Source: Bugulina stolonifera
Lineage: Eukaryota > Bryozoa > Gymnolaemata > Cheilostomatida > Bugulidae
Assembly (NCBI GenBank): GCA_935421135.1
Contig: OW285196.1
Coordinates: forward strand, 13,699,001 to 13,763,000
Reading direction: 5' to 3'
DNA length: 64,000 nucleotides
How positions within the stretch are numbered: position 1 is the first letter of the stretch; each line of letters begins with the position of its first letter. A program made the position numbers and the translations under genes. The notes beneath the pieces are model-generated. The model saw only the letters and a list, made by a program, of their open reading frames with translations, had not been told where the DNA came from and made no database searches. Below are positions 46,361 to 58,215 of this stretch, one piece after another.

Positions 46361-49300
46361 AAACAAGCAGAATCCACATCCACCACCAGCTTGCTAAGCT
46401 TAATACTTTAACTCAGCCTATTCCCTGCATGACTATATAAACTTTGATTTTGGTATAAACTGATTAGAAGGCCCTGCCTAGATTCTACATGGTGTTAATT
46501 CCAGTGGTTCAATAATAAGCTCTAGCTAGTTCCCTGTGCACAGAAATCATGAGACTCAAAGATGTCGGACAGCTACTGGATGAGATGCTACTAACTTTCA
46601 TCTAAATTTAATTGCAAGCATAAATCATGATCAGTGACATGAAGCTAAGCTGTTAATTGCAAAATAATAATACACATGTGTATGTTTAGTAACTACTGAA
46701 TAAATAAACATCCAGTTTGGCAACTGTTAAATAAACCAGCATCAGGTTGAGTTGCTGCATTTAGCAAAAAGTTGATATTTATCCAAATAAGAGACTTTTG
46801 ATTATGCTTGCAGATAAACAGTCGTTGCTATTCTATTTATAGCCCCAACTAAACACGTTTCAAATGTTACATTATCATATGTCGTATGTTGGAATATCTA
46901 TGCCAATACTATGTACTACCTAATAATATCTCAACAATAAAAGCTCCGAAGATGATATAAAAAATCTGAAAATTGGTACATTTCCTGTATATGTAAGTCT
47001 GGATGTACATAATATATGTAAGTCTGTATGTACACTATATGCAGTGTATCCTATTACCATGTAAATGAATGAGACAGAGGTGTGCTTGTGATATAGGGCC
47101 GATAATAAATTTCTGCGTATCAATGTACATACACGTACTTGTATTATAGACTGTGTTGCACATTATTTCTACATACATTGCACATGGAAAACACATGTAT
47201 ATAATTACATATACATTGTACATGTATTGAATTGAATATTCTCTATTGGAGAACAACTGAACTTACACTGTACATCTACACTGTACATCTACACTGTACA
47301 TCTACACTGTACATCTACACTGTACATCTACACTGTACATCTACACTGTACATCTACACTGTACATCTACACTGTACATCTACACTGTACATCTACACTG
47401 TACATCTACACTGTACATCTGCACTGTACATCTACACTGTACATCTACACTGTACATCTACACTGTACATCTACACTGTACATCTACACTGTACATCTAC
47501 ACTGTTCTTAAATCATCGGATATTAAATTTAATTACATCTCACAGGATATCTTCCAAGAGAATTCTTAGTAAAGCAATAAACACTGAGTGCTTAATTCAG
47601 TAAAAACTATTCTTAATTGACAGAATATTAGTTTTTAGTTTCCGACATAGACGTTTTCTTATGAACATTTCATCAGCTGGAGGTAAGTTACTTTTTCTAA
47701 CTTCCTCAATTCATGACATTTTCTTAAAATGTTTAAACTCCAATCACTAAAGTAGAGCTGAGCATATTCTTCATTTCCAAGAAACTCATCCGTGGTTAAT
47801 GAATTAATTACTCGTGTGTCACTTGTCCTAAGTGAATATGTTGGCAGCTTAAGATTGCGAATAATTTATTAAGTATTGGCTTTCATACCAAGACCTGCGT
47901 TTACTTTCTAGGAATCCAGCAAATTTTTATATCAATTTGATTATAGCATGGTAATCCAACAAATATATTCTAGAAGTGTATAATATGCCAATTTTTTATC
48001 AACTTCACCAACTGGATTACCATAATGATGTATAAAATCAAGCTGTTATTGAATAATTAGAGATTTATCAAACATCACAAATATAGATATAATAATATAA
48101 AGATATAATATTTATATTACGTGTACATATGTAAATCTGTGACCGCAAACAACAGGCGAGGCTCCAAATATCAGTTTCAACAATGCTATAGACTCCAACA
48201 GCATTCAACATTGCTGCCAAATTGCGACATCACTCCAACTGAAGCATATATCCTTTCCTTATTTCATATACAAGGTCTATTGTTATGTTACCATCACAGC
48301 AGCGACGCTATGGACAAAACAGACTATATGCTAGTATTTCATAATGATAAAGTAGCTGCCTGTAATATTGGATTCAAACAATAACACCGGCAGCACATGC
48401 CTTCCACTTCATGTATCTCTTAACTTGAAAAACTATGCAACTCTTAGCAATAATAGTCGCTGGGCCTATCTACCCATTAAGATTAATACATACTACATGT
48501 AACTTTGACTACATTACACTACGCACTGTCACCGTACTCTAAGCCACACATAACTAGGGCTAACAGGGCAAATTAGTGTGTAGTTGCACTTACTTAATAG
48601 TTGGACATCTCTTTCACTGGAAATGACGTTAGTACTTTTCTAGAAAAATCTCGTTTTCCAATATTTTGGTTGATTTAAGACAGAATCCTAAAGTGATTGC
48701 CCAATTATGTCAGATCAGTGTTTCTATAAAGCTACCTCCATCTCTTGAATTCCTGGTAAACAGATTATAATTGAAAATTTTGTAGAATTATAGAAGAGAT
48801 TTAAAAAGAATTATGTCCGCAAAGCTGATTATTCTGTCTCTGGTAAACAAGTAGAGAAGTTCTCACAATAGTAAAGATTCTGTGGAACAAACAGACACGG
48901 TTTTCGTTTTCATAACTGTACATGCATATACAAAACTGAGCAGTTGGAAATAGCGTAAATTGAATCAAATACCAGTGAAATACTCTGTTAATTTGAGTAT
49001 AGTACACATACTGCACACCACAGGCTAACAAAAGCACTGCTACTTAGGCTATTTCTAGGATCTGGAAATGTAGAGCAAGTTTATTTGTGTTAAGAGATGT
49101 TTGCCATGTTTGTTATAGGAGATATAACATTAACTCCTTGCCATAAAATATACATTAAGTTTATATTTTTGTATTTGATGCGAACCGTTTTGTGACATAC
49201 ATGTTCAACCTGAGCATGCATGTCATGACAAAGACAAATTGAATCAAAGTTTTGTTGTTATTATTAGTTGTGCGCATAAGCTGTACTGTTGATGATCACA

Positions 49301-50117
49301 GCATACATTTACACGTAGATGTAGATGTTTTGTTTGTTATCTCCCCATGACAACATCTCATAAGAGTAAACTCAATTCTTGTGCTCTACCTACCATGAAG
49401 CTCTAAACCCAAGTACCAATCTCATGCATATTTAAATCTTAGACAAATAATCCGTTCCACTGACAGCACCACGTATCGAGCACTTTGTCCGAGCTTAAAA
49501 TGTATTTTGAAGAGAGTTATGCTTTTATTGTGTCATATTTTTGTTAATACTATATATCTGCACGCAATAAGGCAACTGGTATAAGAAATGCTTCACTAAT
49601 TGAAATATAGATAAAAAGAGGCGGCAAATTAAAATCTGCTATTTGCATAATTCAGGATATAGAATTACAAATTGTAACTATAATGTATTTTAAATCAATT
49701 TCGTAAATAGTTTTCAAAAAGATTCAAAACTGATTATACATGTAGTTCAACTTTGTTATGGAGCAAATATAAATGCGCATAAATGTGTACGTGTGCATGT
49801 ACATGTGCACGTGGTAAGATCATCGTTATTTTATGACACAGGTCTACCAAACTTTTATATTCTAGCACCAGAAATAAACAGAGATTTTTATATTAATGGA
49901 ATAAATTTTAGGTAAGAGGCTACTACAATGTATATTACAGCATTTACTGGTAAGTGTAACGCCAACATATTAGTTGAATTCAATAGTATGTGAATGTTAC
50001 TACATGTATATCATGGCACTTTAAAGTTCCCTCAGTTTGATGATGTCTGCTACCCAGTATTGTGTGACTAGATGTGGCTCAATGGGACTCAGTGTGACTC
50101 GATATGATTCATTGCTT
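46361..50117. other. Gene-poor spacer
   Basis: AT-rich sequence. Apart from the 13-bp minisatellite at 47263-47505 I see no domain-bearing exon. The frames at 48121-48384 and 48801-49037 have no supporting splice or homology signal. Confidence 0.5.
47263..47505. repeat. 13-bp minisatellite, about 19 copies
   Basis: Unit TACACTGTACATC, nearly invariant. The 123-codon frame across it is created by the repeat. Confidence 0.95.
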
Positions 50118-53100
50118 CTAGTAACAAGGTACAATCTAAAAAGTAGATAAATTACAAAGTTCCTTTGAAATAATAACTATTACCCCATCAAACCTCACAG
50201 TAAAATTGATGCTACATGTACATGTGTGTATACATGCTGCAGAAAACATTCATGCATGATTGCCAGAATGCTATTGCTACAGTTGCTACACTCGACTGTA
50301 TATTATTGAATTCTACATACTTGCAGACGGAAATCGTACTGAGCATTGTGGACAGGAAATCTCTGCAGTTGTTTCCTGGGGTGGAGATTATCATCTGTCG
50401 CTTGTATGCTCCCGTCAGCATTGACCTTGACATAGCAGGTTCTGGACGGGTTGGTGCTTGTGTGCTTCATGGTATACCTTAAATTAGATAAACCGGACAC
50501 TGCATATACGATAGTTATATAATACACAAGTAATAGACAATTTCCTAACCTATTTTATTTATTTCATCATTGTCAAAGTAACACTTGTACTGGGATCAGC
50601 CATGGTCACTACATGTGAGAAGGAAGCGTGGTTATTGGCTTCGTAGAGCTCTCAACTAAAGAATGCTGTTAAATTATCCAATAGGCAAACTATTGAAACC
50701 AAGTACGCTGTATAGTATTGACATGACTAGCGTCTTTTTTGCAGCGCTATTCTCAAAGTGGCAACACTACAAGCGCCTGTGATAACTTAAGTATTCCACT
50801 CATTTTAGGCTAATAAATGTCCAGGTGAGTTCCAGGGTGCAATAAAATTTTGAGGGTTAAGAATTGCATAATATACATAGACACAAACTATACTATGGAA
50901 TATAAAACCAACTCTGTTACCTGAAAGTGTTGGATGTACTTGAGTTATATCGGAGAAACTGACCGTCAACAGAAATCTCCGAGTTTGCTGCTACCTGATA
51001 ATATACAACATAGTTTGAAGGACGAAAAAGGCATCAGATAAGAAGTGGCTCAATGGAAGTATGGCTAGTAGTAGTAGGGGAGGGGAATAACTACAGTGAT
51101 AAGCTTATAAATTTGACCAACCACACGCTCTGAGTTTGTATAAGTATTGCTGCCGCTGTTGTTAATTATCATGTAAAAGACTAGAACATGTCAGAACTTA
51201 GTTATAAAACTTTGGTAAATCATCTATTACCAGATGTGAACCCGAAGAGTGCTTTGAATGCAAATCTACAAAACTAGACAATCGTTTTCAACTGATTCAA
51301 TTCTAGTAAGGATTCTCTATCTATTTGGACACTTCCAAGGAAAACAGCCACCTTACGTCAGAGTTGTATTATAGTAAATATTTAGTGTAAAATTATGCAA
51401 ATCCACCATTACTTCTAAGAAAGATTTCCTTAATAAATCTTTATTTATATACTACAGACATGTATGAGGCGAAGGTGCTGTCAGGGGATTAACTCCGAAT
51501 CTCTAACACCTCATATAATTGTGGTGCTATACATGGAATGAACATATTTGCTATTAAAAGTTATTCAGTAAGGTAAACCAAATACATGTACAATATTACT
51601 AAAGGGTCTAAAATCATCATAAACAAGTTCTTATGGGCTCAAGTGCTGCACAAACATTGAATAATAGCCCACAACCTTCTTGCTAAAAGTTCATATTTTT
51701 ATAAATAAAGTCATCTATACCTTAAAACTATTGATACAATGCTTTGATATGGCATCTACTCTTTAGATTTATGACATCATTTTACTTACAGTGCGAATTC
51801 TAAGGGAATCTCCGCAAATAGATGAGAGGTAGAACAGATGGCCAGCTGGAGGTGGGGATGGGTAGGTCGGTGACGTTACAACGTTCCACATGAACAGATT
51901 AGACCTTACATTGTATGTGCTAGAGTTCACTGGCTTCATCACAAAATCTAAATAATAAGTTAGAATAATTAATAAACATCTAATAAACGTCATGGCATAA
52001 TATACACATATACATATATGATGATGTAAACATGTATGTACATTGTATATGATACATAATGCACACATACATGTACATGTATACACTGTATGTACATGCA
52101 TATCCCATCCGTCACCTAACAACCAACAACATTTTAACATACCGAAGAGACTGGTCTCCACCGTAGCTCCTTTCTTGTAGATCTCACCATTTCCTGCGAC
52201 CACCAGAGAGGTGTAGTCATAGGTAGTGAGAGTGTAACACTCAGCCAATGGCAAGATGGCGGCCTCCGCACTTCCCGTCAACAGAAACATCTAGTGGAGA
52301 GAATAATCATGACATTCATGTCTTGGTTTTGATGAATCTAAGGAATTACTGTCACTGAGTGCATAAGTACACTCTACGCTAGACTACACACTACGCTACG
52401 CTACACTACTAGCATGCAATGAATATAAAAATATAGTAAGCCTTTATAACATAATTGTTACATACATATTACATACATGTTGTATACATGTTAGATGCAT
52501 GTTGCACATGTGTTACATATGTGTTACATACGTTGAACATTTTACAAGTACACTATTTGTACTCAACATTTGAACGATAATCAATCATTAAGAGCTGTTG
52601 CAGTGTGATTGATGGGTCAAAGCCGAACCATGAGAAGTCAACTCCAAATGAATTCGCTTTAAGCAACAACAAACTACACGAATACAGTGCATCCATAAAC
52701 TCCTCAATCTTAATCATACTAACAGTCAAGCCAAGCAGAGTTGTACAACAGGATTTATACAACATAAAACAGACATTTCAGCTTTCTTGAAGCGTTCTTA
52801 GTGATTGGTTAAGGTTGGTTTCCACTCAGCAGGTCCCACCTCCAGGCTACCTGGAGCTAGCCTGGAGGTGGCCTGGAGTCAACGTGGTTTCCACTTCACA
52901 GGCTTTGCTTTCCCAGCTACAGCAAGATGCCTACAGGGGACCTGCAGTGGACCTGCAGTAGACCAGGAAGGCACCTGGAGACATGTGTTTTCACTCAATA
53001 CATGTAATAAACAAAGTAATAAAAGAGCTATTATTATTCAATTACTTGACAACCAGTGAGTGACCGCAGGTCGTGGTATCCATTCTCCAGGCACAGCCTG

Positions 53101-54029
53101 CGGTCAATGATTAGCCGCCGGTAAGTTGAAATTTTTCAACTTACCGGCGGTCAGCTACAGGCTTTACGGTCTTCTAGTGGCTTTGGTTTCCACACCGCAG
53201 GCCTTATTCTACCGGTCAGCCGGCGGTCAAAAACCGGCTAACTGAAAACCAAGCTTTAATATTCTGCGAATATTTTACGTCATAGTTTAAATTCATAGCA
53301 ATTGATGAGTATCCCTTCTGATAAAGAAAATAATTGTTTGATTCTTTCTCTTGACCTACACCTCATGCCATGCCGACTGTTTTATCATACAACCAAAGTT
53401 TCTATATACCAAGTTTATCCAGTAAACGATGCGCATACTTATTTGCCATAGTTCTTCCACCAAAATGGGCAAACCGTTGCTCTTTAACGAGCGCCCAGCC
53501 TGTGGTCAAACGCTTAGGCTAGAAAAATATAGGTCAGCAATAGTAGTTGACCGTCTGCACAAAGAGCGTACTTTTACTATCTTTGGTCTACATGAGACAT
53601 AAATAGTCCAGACCACGTGATCAGTAGGATGGCTCGAACTTTTTGGGCCTTTTTTCTATATTTATGCTCTTCTAAATGCTTGCATCTTCTATTGATGCTA
53701 TCGGTATAAACATCATGTATTCTGAAAATAATTGCAGGTAGTTTTAGCTAATCTCAGGGCAATTTTTTCGCCAATCTTGAGAAGACCCCATTGTTTCATT
53801 GGTAATTTTTCGTTGCCACTCAACTACTTTGAACTAGGCCGCTTATTAGGTCAGATTTCGCGCGATCCTATTGGTGCATAAAGCCGTGGAACAACTTATT
53901 AGTTCTATAAACTTTGATACAACTATTAATATATACCACTTTCACCTGTGTCTATATAGCAACAAGTAAAGTTTAACCTTATGGCATATGACTTACCACA
54001 CCCCATACAGCAACAGCTCGGTAAAACAT
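50118..54029 (-). CDS. Secreted protein with beta-trefoil-like threefold pattern
   Basis: Six exons: 54029-53997, 52290-52143, 51947-51790, 50994-50921, 50477-50321 and 50135-50118, giving 195 aa with consistent phases. The first exon (MFYRAVAVWGV) joins MFLLTGSAEA to make a convincing signal peptide that neither exon gives alone. The rest shows three similar units, each with hydrophobic strand, turn and strand: SLVVAGNGEIY..FDFVMKP, SLRIRTVAANSEIS..FRYTMKH and CYVKVNADGSIQ..YDFRLQ. Such a threefold pattern is typical of beta-trefoils (FGF/IL-1, ricin-B and others); I cannot assign the family. The last exon adds only IVPCY and is the weakest part. A different frame there is open for 37 codons but does not match the phase of exon 5. 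Confidence 0.6.
52808..53257. mobile_element. GC-rich foldback/MITE in intron 1 of the trefoil-like gene
   Basis: Its outer ends are imperfect inverted repeats (AAGGTTGGTTTCCACTCAGC against the complement of GCTAACTGAAAACCAAGCTT). Inside lie CCACCTCCAGGCTA with its complement (from about 52839) and a 17-bp perfect palindrome at 53115-53150. The segment is far richer in G and C than its surroundings. No coding capacity. Confidence 0.5.
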
Positions 54030-54110
54030 ACTTATATTTAAATTTAATGAGGAAGACTTGAAGTGTTGAATTATCCAGTAGATATGCGCAACTCTCCGTT
54101 ATCAAATGGG

Positions 54111-54120
54111 CCTTATATAC
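54111..54120 (-). promoter_or_regulatory. TATA box of the trefoil-like gene
   Basis: GTATATAAGG, about 82 bases upstream of the ATG at 54029. Confidence 0.5.
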
Positions 54121-54689
54121 GCAGAATACCTTCCTAAGTTGACGCATCGCTCACAACGGGATGGTATTATTTTGCAACTACCGGCGCATGGAAGTTGTGC
54201 AATGGAAAAACAAACGTGAAAGTTTCTGCGCTTGCGAAACATTTAGCTTGAATCTTAAAATAAGGAGGCACTGTTTGACTACCATCCGCATTTAAAAGAT
54301 TACCATCAATCTAAGTCCAAGGGTACAGGGATATACACATGAGATTTCCCTCCACTGCACGGGGTTTCCCCAGTCTAGTTATTACTCTAGAATAGCCACT
54401 ATCAAGTTCACTGTCGAATAACTGCATAATTAAATACAACAATTTCATATACATGTATAATTAATCATTTTGAAGTTAAAAGTTCCTCCGAGGATTGTAC
54501 AAGCACCTTTCAAGACAAATTAGTAATATTGTTAAACTGAAACAGGTGGTTATTATGACAGGTGATTGAATAGACAACTCCTACAGCATGGAAGTTGGTT
54601 GGAATAATTCTTCGTTCCATTTTCCGCACAGAGGTTTCAGTTTTGCATCCCATAACTAATCTCAGGTAAGAAAAAGCTACATGTAAGAT

Positions 54690-54866
54690 CTGAAGAGATC
54701 AGCATTTCTTTCTAATTTGAGGTAGAGAAGGGGAACAAAGTAGCGCAGGAGCATTAAAAGGTTGGATGCCCTGCCCAACACCACCAATGACCTCTATGGG
54801 AACTTAACCTACATCTTCCACATGAAAGTTCAGCTCTCTAACCACTAGGCCACGGCTACTCACTGA
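54690..54866 (-). mobile_element. tRNA-derived SINE, copy 2
   Basis: Read on the minus strand: GTAGCCGTGGCCTAGTGGTT (tRNA head with a good A box), a B-box-like GGTTAAGTTCCCAT, the core GGTGTTGGGCAGGGCATCCA, then a tail ending AAATTAGAAAGAAATGCTGATC. It is the best-preserved head of the three copies. Confidence 0.8.
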
Positions 54867-55095
54867 GGTTTCATAAAAAACTGTTCTTTAATGTTTGTCA
54901 GGAGATTAGAAACTCTAATAGAAGCATTTCACTACAGCACTACAAAGCCATCTCATCTGCTTAAACTTTGAAACCTATAATCCGGCAGGATCCATGTGAA
55001 AAACAAATTTGCGCATGTACGACATGTGCAATGCATTATCAACAAGCTGTGTACATAATGAATGTTTTCTGTTCACTATGCTCGGTGAAGAGGTC

Positions 55096-55263
55096 CCTTA
55101 GAGCCTATAGCTAAACTCTAGTCAGTGATTGGTCATTCCTTAGAGCCTATAGCTAAACTCTAGTCAGTGATTGGTCATTCCTTAGAGCCTATAGCTAAAC
55201 TCTAGTCAGTGATTGGTCATTCCTTAGAGCCTATAGTTAAACTCTAGTCAGTGATTGGTCATT
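55096..55263. repeat. 42-bp tandem repeat, exactly four copies
   Basis: Unit CCTTAGAGCCTATAGCTAAA followed by CTCTAGTCAGTGATTGGTCATT. Copies differ by a single base or so. Each holds ATTGG, an inverted CCAAT. Confidence 0.95.
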
Positions 55264-55941
55264 CACACTCAGGCATGGAATCAACTCCCTGGCTACTCAT
55301 AAAACGATTTCGTCGCCAGAAAAATATACATGTAACATAATAAATTTCCCAACGCCGGCAAATGTAATAGTTGAATGTGAAATAATGTATCACATCCTTA
55401 TCATGAATATCTGTGTTTATCTATATTTCTACATACTGCGTGAAACAAAATAACTGATTACGTGGGGACATGTTTGTCTTATGTCAATATTTGACTACTG
55501 CATTACCACAGCATACAGTGTATGTCAGGAGTTTTCCTCTATCGGTTTAGTAGTTCAGATTCCATCATAAAATTATAATCCTTTCATAAACAGTCAGATT
55601 ATGCATAAACAAAAAGATTTGCCAAAAGCTCACGTTTTTAGCCTGAAAGATCCACTGCTGTAGAAAACATGACTAAATACAGTGTACATCTTTCTACATG
55701 TATGTGTGAAACGTTAATATTTCTAGAAAATATATAATATTAATATGCATTACGTATAAATTTTGATAAAAATTTACTAGCTCCTTGCTTTATTTATTTT
55801 GCTTAAAATTCCTTTCAAAATTGATTTTTTACGTTTTCAAATCTGGTACCAAAGTGCCAACGTCTGCAACATACTACTTAAGTAAAGTAAGATCATAAGT
55901 CATGAGTTCTGGTGCCTTGTTAGCATCACAGTCTACAATGT

Positions 55942-56256
55942 ACAATATAATGTAATATAATATAATATAATATAATATAATATAATATAATACAATATAA
56001 TATAGTATAATATAATATAATATAATATAATATAATGCAATATAATATAATATAATATAATATAATGCAATATAATATAATATAATATAATATAATGCAA
56101 TATAATATAATATAATATAATATAATATAATACGGTATGGTGCGGCACGGCACGGCACGGCACGGTACGGTACAGTACGGTACAATACAATACAATACAA
56201 TACAATACAATACAATATAATGTAATATAATATAATACAATACAATACAATATAAT
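55942..56256. repeat. Pentanucleotide microsatellite with a GC-rich core
   Basis: TATAA repeats give way at about 56133 to CGGCA and CGGTA repeats, then to TACAA repeats. The minus strand is open in all three frames only because of the five-base period. Confidence 0.95.
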
Positions 56257-58215
56257 ATACATGTAATATACATGTAATAACGCAATATTATACAATAGAT
56301 ATTTAAAACAATCCCATCAATCATTATGAGTTCAATCTGTTTAATTGTGTTATTTGAGTTTCATCCTATCTCTGTGTAATCTGTAGCAAGAGGACATAAA
56401 TCACATTATTATCACTAATATTAGTTGGGAATCCCCAATAGTAAAAATTTATCATGGGAATTCTAGTAAAATAATATGTAGAGGGTGTTATTTATAGCCA
56501 CTGACAACAACTCCTAAGAGAAAAGTGACCAGATTGTATATTTTGTGAAACTATTAGTTCATCCCTTGTCAAGGAATAAAACCATGGTAAGTCAAACTGT
56601 TTGTTTGTTTATTTGGTGTCATAGTGCAGATATTATATACTTTGTACATGCGTGCTCATTCATGTGATTACATACATACTAAAGGAGTTGTCTTTCCACT
56701 TCTCACTATTATGTGCTATACATTTTTTGCTTATTAATTTGATTTAAATGAAGATTTGTTTCAGACAAAGCTACCAAGCTAATAGGTGTCTTCGCGACCT
56801 AAATTCCAGACCCAGGCCGATTTGTAGAAGTATTTTCCGGCACACATCTGTCACAGGGTTGTAAACACACCGGCCTGGGTCAAAAGTAAAATCCTCATCT
56901 TCGCTTGAAGAAATCAGGGGTGCCAATGAGCTAGGGATGGTTTTGTCCAGCCAAGCGAAATCTCAGGCTAATAGCCCTTCTGACCTAGGTCGGACGGCCA
57001 TCTTGTGATTTTTATTTGCGACCCGGGTTCGTCCAAGAGGTCGCAAAGACACCATTTATTCAAAATTAAACTTCTCATACAATTCACTGTTATTGTAGCA
57101 ATATGGTATACTACAGGGTTCACTCCAGGGTTCACTCAAGGGGGTTCACTCAAGGGGGTTCACCCCAGAGTCCCCTCCAGGGGGTATGATAGAAACACAA
57201 ACTCATCTCACATTATTACAAAATATTTCATTTTATTCCATTTAGTTGTCCCACCTAACTGCATCAATATTCTCAATAGAGGAGATAGATCTGTGTCCAG
57301 ACATGCAGCTTAGTAGTTTAAAATTGTGTTGTCAGATGCTTCTTCCTTACCAAAATAATAATAATTTCTAAACACGACGATCTCGATAAAACAGTTAACC
57401 ATTCTTGCTACTGATTTGACGATAAAACAGTTAACCATTCTTGCTACTGATTTGACACTATTTCGTAGCATTGTTTCCATACCAAAACTAACAAAGCTTG
57501 ATAAAAATGAGATTAAATTCCTAAAACCTCACTAAAAATATTATTACTCCAGTACAAAAGCAGTGTTCACATTACATCTGGCATCTACATTTACAATGTT
57601 GGTTTAGATGCAGGGAAATTCCCAACAGGGAGAATTTACCATGGGAATTTTAGCAAGAATATTTATTGCCAGGCACAAAGCAAATTTTCAGAGAGAATAA
57701 AATAATTGCTTTCAATGAAAGTTCACATGCCATCCTTTCACATCATGAATGCACAATGTATTTAGTAATATTGAATTTTTAATTATTTTATCGCTCTGGG
57801 TATGTTTTTGTACTTCATAGCTAACAATACAACTGGTGAGCCAGAGATATCTTGTTATCTGCATGATAAAAATACAATCTGTACTCCATGCTGATATTTG
57901 ACTAGAATAGAATGAGATACTTCATACCATAAGCTACATGTAGAAAAATTTTGGCAAGCAGCGCTGTCATCAAATTAAAATGTCATAATAGAATAAATAG
58001 TGAAGAGAGTTGGCACAAATTGTGATGTAATTGTTTGCTAAATTACAATTGTTTTCTTATCATTCTCAACTTTCATATGTGGGCAGCTACTCGATTGCAT
58101 AACATGTAGATGGAGTGATAATGAACAGCACAGTATTAGGGCAGCACCTTCTGCAGTGGAAGTCAGCAAATCAGAAATAGCCAGACAGCCTGATTTGAGA
58201 GAAACTCAGGGAAAA
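56257..58215. other. Intergenic before the sushi gene
   Basis: It contains a small MITE (56785-57053), a short array of GGTTCACTC units (about 57110-57175) and a 36-bp direct duplication (about 57372-57455). No coding exon was recognised. Confidence 0.55.
56785..57053. mobile_element. Small MITE with 16-bp terminal inverted repeats
   Basis: GGTGTCTTCGCGACCT on the left matches the complement of AGGTCGCAAAGACACC on the right at 15 of 16 bases. A second inverted segment (CCAGACCCAGG against CCCGGGTTCG) lies just inside. The superfamily is not determined and no clear target duplication is visible. Confidence 0.6.

Noticed and set aside
47232..47603. 123-codon plus-strand frame with regular Tyr/His/Thr repeats
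   Set aside because: It is produced by the 13-bp minisatellite, has no splice or leader context, and would be open in other frames too.
55874..56324. Three overlapping minus-strand frames of 120-132 codons
   Set aside because: All three frames are open because the five-base satellite lacks stops. No gene can use them all.
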